This document shows, one piece after another, positions 25,470-35,404 of a DNA stretch of 64,000 nucleotides. The translations under genes were made by a program, and so were the position numbers. Every line of letters starts with the position of its first letter. Within the stretch, counting starts at the first letter, position 1. The notes below the pieces were generated by a model, which worked only from the letters and a program-made list of their open reading frames with translations, was not told the DNA's origin and ran no database searches. This DNA comes from an uncultured Bacteroidales bacterium (GTDB taxonomy: Bacteria; Bacteroidota; Bacteroidia; Bacteroidales; Muribaculaceae). The stretch spans positions 1 through 64,000 of the forward strand of contig CATZGB010000014.1 in assembly GCA_958418815.1 (NCBI GenBank). The letters run 5' to 3'.

Positions 25470-25585
25470 AGCAAGCTGTTTCCGGAAAACATCGGTGTAG
25501 AAAAACTTTACTATCTTTTCGCGCGCCTGGCAGCCTGTTGAATAAAAAAGCGGGGGCGGTAGGGGAGGATTACGGGAATTTTTCG

Positions 25586-25593
25586 TAACTTTG
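25586..25593 (+). promoter_or_regulatory. -7 box of typA
   Basis: TAACTTTG matches TAnnTTTG and lies 49 bases before the typA ATG. The apparent TTG start at 25591 falls inside this box, which argues for the later ATG. Confidence 0.5.
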
Positions 25594-25641
25594 CGGCTTG
25601 AAAATGAACTGAAAATAATATCAAAGCTGTTTACATCCGTA

Positions 25642-27441
25642 ATGCAGAACATCCGCAACATCGCAATCATCGCCCACGTCGACCATGGTAAGACGACGCT
25701 GGTCGACAAAATGCTTCTGGCCGGGCATCTCTTTCGCGAGAATCAGAATGCCGGCGAACTTATCCTCGACAACAACGACCTGGAGAGGGAGAGGGGCATA
25801 ACGATCCTTTCCAAAAATGTCTCCATCAATTATAAGGACACGAAGATAAACATCATCGACACCCCGGGCCACGCCGACTTTGGCGGCGAGGTGGAGCGTG
25901 TGCTGAACATGGCCGACGGCTGCCTGCTGCTGGTAGACGCTTTTGAAGGCCCGATGCCCCAGACCCGTTTCGTGCTTCAGAAGGCCATACAGATGGGGTT
26001 GAAACCGGTGGTGGTAATCAACAAGGTCGACAAGCCCAACTGCCGCCCCGAGGAGGTGCAGGAGATGGTGTTCGATTTGATGTTCAATCTCGACGCGACG
26101 GAGGAACAGCTTGACTTCCCGACAATATACGGTTCGGCCAAAAACGGCTGGATGAGCCTCGACTGGCAGAAGCCGACCGACAACATCATCCCCCTGCTTG
26201 ATGCCATCATCGAGCATATCCCGGCTCCCAAGACGATTGATGGCGACCCCCAGATGCTGATAACCTCGCTTGACTATTCAAGCTATGTGGGACGTATCGC
26301 CGTGGGACGTGTCCACCGTGGCACCCTCCGCGAGGGTATGGAGATAGGCCTCAGCCGCCGCGACGGTTCGGTGGCCCGCCAGAAAATCAAAGAGCTCCAC
26401 ACATTCGAGGGGATGGGACGCAAGCGCGTCCAGGAGGTCTCTTCGGGTGACATCTGCGCGTTGGTGGGTCTCGAGAATTTTGAGATTGGCGACACTGTCA
26501 CATTGCTTGACAACCCCGAGCCGCTGCCCCGCATCGCCATAGACGAGCCCACGATGTCGATGACATTCACCATCAATGACTCTCCTTTCTTCGGCAAGGA
26601 CGGCAAGTTTGTCACCTCCCGCCACATCCAGGAACGCCTCACCCGCGAGCTTGACAAGAACCTCGCGCTGCGCGTCACCAAAAGCGACAACGAGGACAAA
26701 TGGAACGTCTTCGGCCGCGGTGTGCTGCATCTTTCGGTGCTTATCGAGACCATGCGCCGTGAGGGATATGAGCTGCAGGTGGGCCAGCCCCAGGTGATCA
26801 TCAAGGAAATCGACGGGGTCAAATGCGAGCCTGTCGAGCTTCTGACCATCAATGTCACCGAGGAATACGCCTCCAAGATGATTGACATGGTGACCCGCCG
26901 CAAGGGTGACCTGGTGTCGATGACCACCCAGAACGACCGCGTCCATATGGAGTTCCAGATACCATCGCGCGGTATCATCGGACTGCGAAACAACGTGCTG
27001 ACCGGGTCGGCCGGAGAGGCCATCATGGCCCACCGGTTTATGGAATACCAGCCCTGGAAAGGTGAAATCGAGCGCCGCACCAATGGTTCGCTCATCGCCA
27101 TGGAGGCCGGAACGGCCTATGCCTACGCCATCGACAAGCTGCAAGACCGCGGACGCTTCTTCATCTTCCCCCAGGAGGAGGTCTATGCAGGCCAGGTGGT
27201 CGGTGAGAGTTCCAAAGACAAGGACATCGTTATCAATGTCACCAAGTCAAAGAAGCTGACCAACATGCGCGCCTCCGGAGCTGACGACAAGGCGAAGATT
27301 GTTCCCCCAGTGGTGTTCAGCCTTGAGGAAGCTCTCGAATACATCAAGGAGGATGAGTATGTGGAGGTCACCCCCAACCATCTGCGACTCCGCAAAATCA
27401 TCCTTGACGAACTCGAACGCAAACGCGCCAACAAAAATTAA
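25642..27441 (+). CDS. typA: Ribosome-associated GTPase TypA/BipA
   Basis: A translational GTPase of 599 residues that aids 50S assembly under stress. The start is the ATG at 25642, giving MQNIRNIAIIAHVDHGKTTL, the standard beginning; a longer reading from 25591 would start within the promoter. G-domain motifs are AHVDHGKTTL (G1), RERGITI (G2), DTPGHADFGGE (G3), NKVDK (G4) and the GSAKNGW region (G5), followed by EF-G-like domains and the BipA-specific C-terminal domain. It is 18 bases before hisS and probably heads a typA-hisS-porT unit. Confidence 0.96.
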   Translation: MQNIRNIAIIAHVDHGKTTLVDKMLLAGHLFRENQNAGELILDNNDLERERGITILSKNVSINYKDTKINIIDTPGHADFGGEVERVLNMADGCLLLVDAFEGPMPQTRFVLQKAIQMGLKPVVVINKVDKPNCRPEEVQEMVFDLMFNLDATEEQLDFPTIYGSAKNGWMSLDWQKPTDNIIPLLDAIIEHIPAPKTIDGDPQMLITSLDYSSYVGRIAVGRVHRGTLREGMEIGLSRRDGSVARQKIKELHTFEGMGRKRVQEVSSGDICALVGLENFEIGDTVTLLDNPEPLPRIAIDEPTMSMTFTINDSPFFGKDGKFVTSRHIQERLTRELDKNLALRVTKSDNEDKWNVFGRGVLHLSVLIETMRREGYELQVGQPQVIIKEIDGVKCEPVELLTINVTEEYASKMIDMVTRRKGDLVSMTTQNDRVHMEFQIPSRGIIGLRNNVLTGSAGEAIMAHRFMEYQPWKGEIERRTNGSLIAMEAGTAYAYAIDKLQDRGRFFIFPQEEVYAGQVVGESSKDKDIVINVTKSKKLTNMRASGADDKAKIVPPVVFSLEEALEYIKEDEYVEVTPNHLRLRKIILDELERKRANKN

Positions 27442-27459
27442 GCATCCCCCCACTTAAAG

Positions 27460-28833
27460 ATGAAACCCTCCATACCCAAAGGAACGCGCGACTTTTCCCC
27501 GGTGGAAATGGCTCGACGCAACTATATTTTCGACACCATCCGCACCGTCTTCCGCCTCTATGGCTATAACCCCGTGGAGACTCCCGCCCTGGAAAACCTC
27601 TCCACGCTGATGGGGAAATATGGCGAGGAGGGTGACAAGCTCCTCTTCAAGATTCTCAACTCGGGGGAATACATGAAGAATGTCGACGCGGCTGAGGTAG
27701 CCGATGTCAACTATCCCAAGCTGACCTCCAAAATCAGTGAGAAGGGATTGCGCTACGACCTGACGGTGCCTTTCGCCCGCTATGTGGTGCAGCACCGCAA
27801 CGACCTCCAGATGCCTTTCAAAAGGTATCAGATCCAGCCCGTATGGCGCGCCGACCGTCCTCAGAAAGGCCGCTACCGCGAGTTCTACCAGTGTGACGCC
27901 GATGTGGTCGGCTCTGACTCGCTCATCAATGAGATTGAATTGCTCCAGATGGTCGATGAGGTGTTCCGCCGTCTCGGCATCCGGGTGATCCTGAAACTCA
28001 ACAACCGCAAGGTGCTTGCCGGAATCGCCGAGCTTATCGGCCATCCCGACAAAATAATCGATATCACCACCGCCATCGACAAGCTCGACAAAATCGGCCT
28101 CGACAAGGTCAACGAAGAGCTGGTAGAGCGCGGGCTGTCACAGGAGGCAGTCGCGAAGCTGCAGCCGATTCTCGCGATTTCAGGCTCGCTCGACGAGCGT
28201 CTTTCACAGCTTGAGTCGCTCCTGGCGTCCTCTGAGACCGGCAGCCTCGGTGTCAAGGAACTCAAGACCGTGGTAGGCGGGGTCACCGCCCTCGGGCTGA
28301 CCGCCGAGCTTGACCTTGATGTCTCGCTCGCCCGTGGCCTCAACTATTACACCGGCACAATCATCGAGGTCAAAGCCGCTGATTTGCAGATTGGCTCGAT
28401 TTCAGGAGGAGGCCGTTACGACAACCTCACAGGCGTGTTCGGTATGCCCGGCCTTTCAGGTGTCGGGGTTTCGTTTGGCGCTGACCGTATATATGACGTG
28501 CTCCTCGCCCTCGACCTTTTCCCTGCCGAGGCGAAAGCCACAGCCACCACCGTCCTCTTCGCCAACTTCGGCGATGCCGAGGCCGCGATGTCTCTCCGCC
28601 TGGCCAAGCAGCTCCGCGGAGCCGGTGTGGCAGCCGAGGTTTACCCTGACCAGGTGAAGATGAAGAAACAGATGGGCTACGCCGACACCTCGGCTATCCC
28701 GTTCGTGGCCATAATCGGCGAAAGCGAGCTGGCCGAGGGGAAAGTGACATTGAAAAACATGTCGACCGGCGAGCAGACCTCGGTCACCGCCGACGCAGAC
28801 TCAATCATCAACGTAATCCTCCCCAAAGAATGA
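27460..28833 (+). CDS. hisS: Histidine-tRNA ligase
   Basis: A class II aminoacyl-tRNA synthetase of 457 residues. Motif 1 lies around the N-terminal KGTRDFSPVEMARR and GYNPVETPALE, motif 2 around FKRYQIQPVWRADRPQKGRYREFYQCDAD, the histidine-specific signature is LARGLNYYTG, and motif 3 is near GVGVSFGADRIYDVL. The C-terminal anticodon-binding domain spans about 360-450. The stop overlaps the start of the next gene by four bases. Confidence 0.96.
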   Translation: MKPSIPKGTRDFSPVEMARRNYIFDTIRTVFRLYGYNPVETPALENLSTLMGKYGEEGDKLLFKILNSGEYMKNVDAAEVADVNYPKLTSKISEKGLRYDLTVPFARYVVQHRNDLQMPFKRYQIQPVWRADRPQKGRYREFYQCDADVVGSDSLINEIELLQMVDEVFRRLGIRVILKLNNRKVLAGIAELIGHPDKIIDITTAIDKLDKIGLDKVNEELVERGLSQEAVAKLQPILAISGSLDERLSQLESLLASSETGSLGVKELKTVVGGVTALGLTAELDLDVSLARGLNYYTGTIIEVKAADLQIGSISGGGRYDNLTGVFGMPGLSGVGVSFGADRIYDVLLALDLFPAEAKATATTVLFANFGDAEAAMSLRLAKQLRGAGVAAEVYPDQVKMKKQMGYADTSAIPFVAIIGESELAEGKVTLKNMSTGEQTSVTADADSIINVILPKE

Positions 28834-29447
28834 AACTCCTGAAATACCTTCTCGTGTGTGTGGCCCTGGCCGTTGCGTCATTCCAGTCAAAAGCCGAGTT
28901 TCGTTACGGAGCCCAGGTAGGCGCGGGTTTCACCACCCTCGACTTCAAGCAAGACCTGGTCACTGTCGACGGGGCCGTAGGGCCGCGCCTCGGTGTGCAG
29001 GGGGAGATGATGTTTCCCGGCATCGGTCTCGGTCTGAGAATCGGGGCCTTGTATGCGATGAAAGGAGCCACCCTTGATCTGGGAAGCCGCAAAATATGGG
29101 CTGTCGACGGTTACGGCAAAGAGCATCTGTATCTCCACACACTTGAGATTCCCCTCAACCTGGAATTCAAGTGGACCCGTATGAACGGTTTTGAGGACAT
29201 ACTTGCGCCATTTGTCTTCGGCGGTCCCGTGTTCAGCTTCAATATCGCCCACTCCTCATGCAAGGCGATGGAATATCCATTCGGCTCAATCGGGCTGCGG
29301 GCAGGTATCGGTGCTGAAATCTTTAAGCGCTGGCAGGTGGCCGGGTCATACACATGGGGCATGACCTACACCACCAAAGCCGTGAAGCTCGAGAATTATT
29401 CCGCCCGCAACCGCTACTGGGCAGTGTCAGCCACCTACTTCTTCTGA
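28830..29447 (+). CDS. PorT-like outer-membrane beta-barrel protein
   Basis: A 205-residue protein with a signal peptide (cleavage near residue 22, after SKA) and a small eight-strand-like barrel pattern ending in aromatic YWAVSATYFF, as in the PorT/OMP_b-brl_2 family. Other members include PorT of the type IX secretion system, but many are unrelated to secretion. It begins within the hisS stop codon (ATGA), so it is translated with hisS. Confidence 0.8.
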   Translation: MKLLKYLLVCVALAVASFQSKAEFRYGAQVGAGFTTLDFKQDLVTVDGAVGPRLGVQGEMMFPGIGLGLRIGALYAMKGATLDLGSRKIWAVDGYGKEHLYLHTLEIPLNLEFKWTRMNGFEDILAPFVFGGPVFSFNIAHSSCKAMEYPFGSIGLRAGIGAEIFKRWQVAGSYTWGMTYTTKAVKLENYSARNRYWAVSATYFF

Positions 29448-29485
29448 CCCCTCCCCAGCCGCTGAACATCCAGGCATATCCAATA

Positions 29486-29532
29486 CACACCATCCTGACG
29501 GTCTTCAATCTGAGACCCGTCAGGATGGTGTG
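29486..29532. terminator. Perfect 16-base stem between convergent genes
   Basis: CACACCATCCTGACGG (29486-29501) pairs perfectly with 29517-29532 around a 15-base loop. It lies between the hisS-porT unit and the convergent sensor gene and probably ends both transcripts. There is no T-run on either side. Confidence 0.6.
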
Positions 29533-29612
29533 CTTAATGGGGATAATGTGGTAATTCAGAATTGGTGTGCCAGCTGTGTCTGAACCGGTGAACTTAGTGC
29601 GTCCAATTGTGT

Positions 29613-32600
29613 CTATCCGAGATTCCGCAGGTATTCAGAGGGGGTGGAATTGAATTCCTCGCGGAAACATTGGCGGAAATTGCCCATGCTGCCCATCCCT
29701 ACCATCAGGGCGATTTCAGAGACGGTGTATTTGCCGGTGCGCATCAGTTCGGCGGCGCGTCGGGCGCGGTATTTGCGTATCAGCCGGGCCACAGACATGC
29801 CGGTGATGGCTTTCACCTTGCGGTATAGGGTGGAGTGTGACATGCACATCTCACCGGCAATGTAACCTACATCGAGGTTCTCACCGCCGATATTGTCGGT
29901 GATGATTTTCCCGACCTTGTCGAGAAACGCCTCGTCGGCGACAGTCAGCTGTGACACAATAGGGTTCTCCGAAGCCACAGTGTCGTTGGCCTCGTTCACG
30001 GTTGCCATAGACGCATCGACATCTGACGGTTTTGCCATACCAGAAGCCACGGCAGAGGCCGCCAGTTGGTTCTCAACCGAGCGGGCCGCCCTGAGATGAC
30101 GGGTCGTGACAATGTTTTTCAGCCTGGCCAGCAGCAGCTTGGAAGAGAATGGCTTTGTGATGAAAGAGTCGGCACCGCTCTCATATGCCTCAAGCCGCGC
30201 GTCATCAGCTATTTTCGCCGTGACAATGACCACCGGTATATGTGATGTCTCAGGCGACTCCTTGAGCTTCTTCACCATGTCTATGCCATCCATCTTTGGC
30301 ATCATCACGTCAGACACGATTATGTCGGGCATGGTCTCGAGGGCTTTTTCGAGGCCGGATTTGCCGTCGGTGGCGGTGTCGACGGTGTATTGTCCTTCCA
30401 GTATGCCGCTGATGTATGACAGTATGTCGATGTCGTCATCCACCACCAGCACCCGGGGTTGGTCGGCGGTCTGGACGGGGACTTCAGGCTGCGTTGCAGG
30501 TTCGCTCTTGACTGACTCCTTCACCGCGGCGCGCCGGGCGTCGGGGTAGGTGTTTTCGGTCTGCAGGCGGAACCGGAATGTGGAGCCTTTGCCAGGCTCG
30601 CTGTCTACGAAAATCTCCCCCTGGTGGAGCTGCACGAGGTTGTAGACCAGCGCAAGCCCAATGCCTGTGCCGAGCCGGTTGGAGCCACGGCTGTCGCGGT
30701 AATAACGGTCGAAAATGCGGGGCAGGCTGTCGTGGTCAACACCAAGGCCGGTATCGCTCACCGAGACTTCGGTGAACGGCACGCCTGACTCGGATGTGTG
30801 GTTCAGGCTGAGGGTCACCTGCCCAGAAACGGTGTATTTGCAGGCATTCGACATAAGGTTGTCAATGATGATGTTTACCGTCTCAGGGTCAAACCACAGG
30901 GTGTAGTCGCCGGGCGCGATGTCGGTCACCACCATCAGGTCTTTGTTGGTGTTCAGCTCGCGGTAGCGGGTACCTATCTCCGCCACCAGGGCCGACAGGT
31001 CGGCCTTGTTCACCGTCAGATGGCGGTTTTGGGTCTCGGTCTTGCGGAATTCAAGGATGGTGTTTATCAGGTCGAGCAGCCGCAGGGCCGATTTATGCAC
31101 CATATTGATTTTTCCCGATTGAGCTGTTGTCAGCTGCCGGTCGGATTTCATGTCCTCGAGCGGGCCGAGAATCAGGGTCAGGGGGGTGCGCAGCTCATGG
31201 GTGATATTGGTGAAGAACCTCAGTTTCTCAGCGTTGAGTTCGCGCTGGTGGATGCTCTTTTTCCTTTCAAGCGCAAGGTCATATTCAAGGTCGAGGCGTT
31301 TGCGGTAAAACCTCATGCCCAGCCAGATCATGATGGCAAAGATTACAACGTAGAGGCATTTCGCCCACCATGTGGCCCACATCGGAGGCTTGATGGTGAA
31401 TGGCAACACAGTCATGGCTTCCTCCGTCTGGTTGGGCACCGATGCTTTTATCGCCAGGCGGTAGTCGCCTGGAGGAAGTTCGCGCAGCAGTATCCCGCTC
31501 TCAGGCGTGACCGGCAGCCATCTGTTGTCGACCCCCTCCACATTGTATGACCAGATTATGGCAGGCGCGACAGACGGGTCGAGTATGCCGAAGTCGACCC
31601 TGAGGGTGTTTTCGGTATGGCTGAGGCTCAGCGGTGATTTGGGGCAGAAAATCTCCCTGTCGTCAGCACCCTGGTGGTCGCCGTAGACTGTCACGCCCGT
31701 GACCACCGGAGAGGGTAGGGGAATGTTGGCCGACAACAGGTCGGGATTGAATGCGAACACACCGTCATGTGAGCCGAATATCATGATGCCGTCAACTGTC
31801 CGGGTCACACATCCGCCACGGAAGTCAGAGGTTGTGATTCCATGCCCCTTGCTGAAATTGCTTGTCTTGCCTGTTGGTGAAACCATGCTGATTCCTTGCT
31901 CGGTGGTCACCCAGATATTCCCCCTGGAGTCTTCGCAAGAAGACTTCACCACATTGTCTGCCAGTCCCTCGGTCATACGGTAAGTCTTGATTATCTCCCC
32001 GGAAGAGGAAAAGCATACAAGCCCGTCGCCGGTGGCAGCCCATATCCTGCCGTCTGAGCTTATCGACAGGTGGTTGACCGTGTTGGTGCGCAGGCCGTTC
32101 CATATGCCGAATGAGTTTTTATTGCGGTAAAACGCGTCATACACCGAAATGCCGTTGCCAAACGAACCGACCCATATGTCACCCTCCGGCGTGACCACCA
32201 CGCTGCGTATCCATTCGTCGACCGGACCGCCGTCTGAGGCATACCGCGTTTTGATTTCACCTTTCGAGGATATTTCCGCCAGACCTTTTCCGGTTCCGGC
32301 GATTACTGTGCCGTCGGGCTTGCGGGCGAAGCACCTCACATCTATGGCGTCTGGAATCCTGATCGGGGTGATAGACCCGTCGCGACGGCTTATAATCACA
32401 TCGCCGCCGTATGTGCCCATCCATACCTCTCCGCCCGGCCCTTTCATCAGCGCCAGCACCGCGTTGTCTTTCAGTGGTGAATTAGATGAGTTGACATTGC
32501 GGACAAACCTGTCACCGATAAAAATGTCTGTGCCGTGGCCGTCTGTCCCGACATAAATGGTGTCGCCCGCCGCGCACACAGACATGACCGAGTTGTCGGA

Positions 32601-33698
32601 AAGCGGGTTGCGGAACGCGTGTTTGTGGAAATGACGCAACAGGCTCTCCCGGTGGCATATTATGTCTGCCCCGTCGCCGTATGTGCCTATCCATATGTTG
32701 CCGAACGAGTCTTCAAAAGTAGCGTGTATGGTCTTGTTGGCCAGGAACACCCCCTCGTCGGGCTCGGCTGTGAGGTTGGAGAATGTCAGTTTGCCAGAAG
32801 ACAGCGCCTCACGCGGGTCGGTGATGCTGACACCGCCGTTTTCGGTGGAAATCCATATGCGTCCGTCGCGTGTCTGGTATATATGGTATATGTTGTCTGA
32901 GACAAGCGAGCTGCTGTCATTGCCGGAGTGTCTGAAGGATGTGAACCGTCCACCCTTGTCGTCAAACAAAGCCAGTCCGCGGTTTGTGCCTACCCATACA
33001 TTGCCCTGGCGGTCGACAAGCAACGCCCTCACCTCATTGCCGGGCAAAGAGCTGTCATCCCCCGCGACATGGCGGTAATTCCTGATTTTGCCCGAAGATG
33101 GGTCATAGACGGAGAAGCCCGCATCCACATGCCCCAGATAAATTCTGTCATCTTTTGAGGTCACCACCGTCCAGGTCTTGTCATCGGGCCACCCCTTTAC
33201 AGTGGAGGTGTTGTGGTGGGTCACTTTTCCTGTCTTGCGGTCGATGAAATCCACTCCGGAGGTGTATGTCGCCACCCAGGCATCTCCCTCCGGGGTGGGG
33301 CATACATCCGTCACCCCGTTGCTGGCAAGGGCATACTCCCCATCCCCATGGTTGAAGTGGGTGACGGCGTATGTGTCGCAGTCGAGTAGGTTAAGGCCAT
33401 GGCGTTGGGTGCATATCCATATGGAATTTGTCAGATGGTCACTGACAACCCGGTTAAGCTCATTGGCTGCGATGCTCCCGTCGCCAGCCTTGAACGCCTT
33501 GAATGTCTCCCCGTCGAAACGGTTGAGTCCTGACTCGGTGGAGATCCAGACAAATCCGTTGCGGTCCTGGGTGATGCCCATCACATAATTGTTGGTAAGG
33601 CCGGCCTCGCTTCCGAGGCGTCTGACGTGGGGCGCTGCCTCCGCTTTCATGACGGCCAGCGACATCAGGGCCAGTATAAGGGTCTTTATGATTTTCAT
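29613..33698 (-). CDS. Hybrid two-component system (HTCS) sensor/regulator of the galactan PUL
   Basis: A single 1361-residue protein combining sensor kinase and response regulator. In order it has a signal peptide (MKIIKTLILALMSLAVMKAEA), about 14 Reg_prop beta-propeller blades forming the periplasmic ligand sensor, a Y_Y_Y domain, a transmembrane helix (CLYVVIFAIMIWLGMRFY), a HisKA domain (FFTNITHELRTPLTL, with the phosphorylated His), an HATPase domain (DNLMSNACKYT), a receiver (VLVVDDDIDIL, VSDVMMPKMDG) and an AraC-type helix-turn-helix pair at the C-terminus. The start is set at 33698 because a longer TTG reading adds 17 residues ahead of the signal peptide. Divergent from the PUL, it probably senses galacto-oligosaccharides and activates it. 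Confidence 0.93.
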   Translation of the reverse strand: MKIIKTLILALMSLAVMKAEAAPHVRRLGSEAGLTNNYVMGITQDRNGFVWISTESGLNRFDGETFKAFKAGDGSIAANELNRVVSDHLTNSIWICTQRHGLNLLDCDTYAVTHFNHGDGEYALASNGVTDVCPTPEGDAWVATYTSGVDFIDRKTGKVTHHNTSTVKGWPDDKTWTVVTSKDDRIYLGHVDAGFSVYDPSSGKIRNYRHVAGDDSSLPGNEVRALLVDRQGNVWVGTNRGLALFDDKGGRFTSFRHSGNDSSSLVSDNIYHIYQTRDGRIWISTENGGVSITDPREALSSGKLTFSNLTAEPDEGVFLANKTIHATFEDSFGNIWIGTYGDGADIICHRESLLRHFHKHAFRNPLSDNSVMSVCAAGDTIYVGTDGHGTDIFIGDRFVRNVNSSNSPLKDNAVLALMKGPGGEVWMGTYGGDVIISRRDGSITPIRIPDAIDVRCFARKPDGTVIAGTGKGLAEISSKGEIKTRYASDGGPVDEWIRSVVVTPEGDIWVGSFGNGISVYDAFYRNKNSFGIWNGLRTNTVNHLSISSDGRIWAATGDGLVCFSSSGEIIKTYRMTEGLADNVVKSSCEDSRGNIWVTTEQGISMVSPTGKTSNFSKGHGITTSDFRGGCVTRTVDGIMIFGSHDGVFAFNPDLLSANIPLPSPVVTGVTVYGDHQGADDREIFCPKSPLSLSHTENTLRVDFGILDPSVAPAIIWSYNVEGVDNRWLPVTPESGILLRELPPGDYRLAIKASVPNQTEEAMTVLPFTIKPPMWATWWAKCLYVVIFAIMIWLGMRFYRKRLDLEYDLALERKKSIHQRELNAEKLRFFTNITHELRTPLTLILGPLEDMKSDRQLTTAQSGKINMVHKSALRLLDLINTILEFRKTETQNRHLTVNKADLSALVAEIGTRYRELNTNKDLMVVTDIAPGDYTLWFDPETVNIIIDNLMSNACKYTVSGQVTLSLNHTSESGVPFTEVSVSDTGLGVDHDSLPRIFDRYYRDSRGSNRLGTGIGLALVYNLVQLHQGEIFVDSEPGKGSTFRFRLQTENTYPDARRAAVKESVKSEPATQPEVPVQTADQPRVLVVDDDIDILSYISGILEGQYTVDTATDGKSGLEKALETMPDIIVSDVMMPKMDGIDMVKKLKESPETSHIPVVIVTAKIADDARLEAYESGADSFITKPFSSKLLLARLKNIVTTRHLRAARSVENQLAASAVASGMAKPSDVDASMATVNEANDTVASENPIVSQLTVADEAFLDKVGKIITDNIGGENLDVGYIAGEMCMSHSTLYRKVKAITGMSVARLIRKYRARRAAELMRTGKYTVSEIALMVGMGSMGNFRQCFREEFNSTPSEYLRNLG

Positions 33699-33746
33699 GG
33701 CGTGACTGGTTGGCTCGGGGGTAGAGCCTTGGGTTGGAAGATGATA

Positions 33747-33754
33747 CAAAATTA
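33747..33754 (-). promoter_or_regulatory. -7 box of the HTCS gene
   Basis: CAAAATTA on the plus strand reads TAATTTTG on the minus strand, about 50 bases before the HTCS start. Confidence 0.45.
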
Positions 33755-33862
33755 ATCATAAGGATGCATAAAAACAATCCCTGGAGCCGTCAGGAGGTGT
33801 TAATGACCGATTTCAGCCTCATTGTGACGAATTATGTCTCACCTCAACGCGTTAAAGCAAGA

Positions 33863-33870
33863 TAACTTTG
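33863..33870 (+). promoter_or_regulatory. -7 box of the galactan PUL operon
   Basis: TAACTTTG matches TAnnTTTG, 43 bases before the first PUL gene. No TTG is found at the -33 position, as expected for an activator-dependent promoter. The intergenic space also has GAGGTG/CACCTC in inverted orientation around 33792-33845, a weak candidate for regulator binding. Confidence 0.5.
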
Positions 33871-33913
33871 TGAAAGAATTTTTAACCTAACTACAATACC
33901 AATCTATTAACCA

Positions 33914-35389
33914 ATGAAACTGAACCGATTCTTGCTGTATGCCGCGGGGGCGATGATTCTCTCCGTGGCTTCGGCGTGTAGCGACGACAAGGATGACTGG
34001 CCCACGGTCGACGGGCAGACCCCGACCCTCAAGATGGCCTCAACTCTTGTCGGGTGTCGGGCCGGGGGAACGTTCCATATAAAAGGAACTGTTGAGGATG
34101 CCGATGGCATCAGCACCATCTCCCTGCGTTGCCCCTCTTTGTACCTTGACAAAGTCATCGACATTCCGGCCATCTATGGCGAGCCTCTTAAAACTTACGA
34201 ATTGGATTACATGGTGAATGTCGACACCAAAGAGGCCGGCGACATTTTCAAGGTGGTGGTGACTGTCACCGATGTGGCAGGCAACTCCACCGCCGAGACA
34301 GTGACAGTCGACCTCGACGGCGATGTGGACGCTCCTCTGTTCGCTGTCGCTCCAGACAATGAAATGTTTGTGGTGCTGACCGACAAGGCCCTCCTTGATC
34401 TGACTTTCACAGTCAAGGATGACCGCGGACTCGCCTCGGTGTCGGCTGAAATAGACGGGGTGTGGAGCAAGACCGTCACAGACTTCGATGTGCCGGTCGA
34501 GTACACCTTCAGCGAGACCGTGACCCTCCCGGCTGCAAACGCCGAATACACACTGCTGCTCTCGGCAGCCGATGCATGGGGAAACACTACCTCGCGCGAG
34601 TGTGTGGTGCGCGTCAGCGACACCCCCGACTATTCTTGTATGTGGCTTTCGGATGTGAAGACCGCGGCCCAGCTCAACAGCGATGTGATGGGTGTCCCGA
34701 TGCTCATTGACCGAGTGGCTCCTTATAAATATGAAGCCAAGTATTACAATGAGAAAGCAGGCACTGAGGTTTACTTCCTCCCCCAGCGCACCGATTTCCT
34801 CCCGGTAAGACTTGGCATCGACCCTGCCGACATGAACAAGCTCTCGGGCGACCCATCATCCTCACGTCCGTTTGTGCTTGACCGCGAGAAGGTCTATTAT
34901 CTCTTCACCCTCGACCTGATGACCAAGGAATACACCATCTCGACTTATTCCGTGGAGGAGGCTGTCGATCCGATTCCCCATCCGTTCGGCTCAGAAAGCA
35001 TGGACCTCCACGAGAATGGCGAATCATATGTGGAATTCTGGTTTGGATACACGACTTCAGGCCCGCAGGACATATCCAGGTTTGTACAGGATCCCGACAA
35101 TCCCCACCGTTTCTGGCTCAACCAGCCGCTTTCGCTCTCGGCCGGACGTCATTCTGGATTCATCATCCACAATTACCATGCCGAAGGCTGGTGGAACTAC
35201 TGCACATGGCGAGCCGATGACGAGCAGGATCCCGAGACTGTCGATTATTACGGCAACTACACCAATCCCCAATGGCAGGGAAAACGGGCCGCCGACTACT
35301 GGTTCAAGCCGCTGATTCCCGCCGACGGCCAATATCAACTTTATTTCGACGCTCATCTCGGACGGGCGAAGATCGTACCTGTAAGCTAA
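33914..35389 (+). CDS. SusE-like surface glycan-binding lipoprotein
   Basis: A 491-residue lipoprotein with signal sequence and lipobox SVASAC, followed by acidic SDDKDDW, which is the kind of signal that sends Bacteroidetes lipoproteins to the cell surface. The mature protein has two or three immunoglobulin-like domains (about 35-250, with GTVEDADGIS and VKDDRGLASVSAEIDG) and a C-terminal SusE/SusF-like binding region rich in Trp and Tyr (about 340-491). It would hold galactan at the surface for the neighbouring SusC/SusD. It is 15 bases before susC; a binding lipoprotein upstream of SusC, as the first gene, departs from the usual order. Confidence 0.78.
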   Translation: MKLNRFLLYAAGAMILSVASACSDDKDDWPTVDGQTPTLKMASTLVGCRAGGTFHIKGTVEDADGISTISLRCPSLYLDKVIDIPAIYGEPLKTYELDYMVNVDTKEAGDIFKVVVTVTDVAGNSTAETVTVDLDGDVDAPLFAVAPDNEMFVVLTDKALLDLTFTVKDDRGLASVSAEIDGVWSKTVTDFDVPVEYTFSETVTLPAANAEYTLLLSAADAWGNTTSRECVVRVSDTPDYSCMWLSDVKTAAQLNSDVMGVPMLIDRVAPYKYEAKYYNEKAGTEVYFLPQRTDFLPVRLGIDPADMNKLSGDPSSSRPFVLDREKVYYLFTLDLMTKEYTISTYSVEEAVDPIPHPFGSESMDLHENGESYVEFWFGYTTSGPQDISRFVQDPDNPHRFWLNQPLSLSAGRHSGFIIHNYHAEGWWNYCTWRADDEQDPETVDYYGNYTNPQWQGKRAADYWFKPLIPADGQYQLYFDAHLGRAKIVPVS

Positions 35390-35404
35390 TCCAGACCATT
35401 TGAT

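Noticed and set aside
25591..25641. Upstream TTG start for typA
   Set aside because: It lies inside the TAACTTTG promoter box and adds residues not found in the family; ATG at 25642 fits.
26278..27144. Long minus-strand open frame (288 codons) inside typA
   Set aside because: It is antisense to a clear GTPase gene, has no family resemblance and reflects the codon bias of typA.
33699..33749. Upstream TTG start for the HTCS gene
   Set aside because: It would place 17 residues before a normal signal peptide and overlaps the -7 box.
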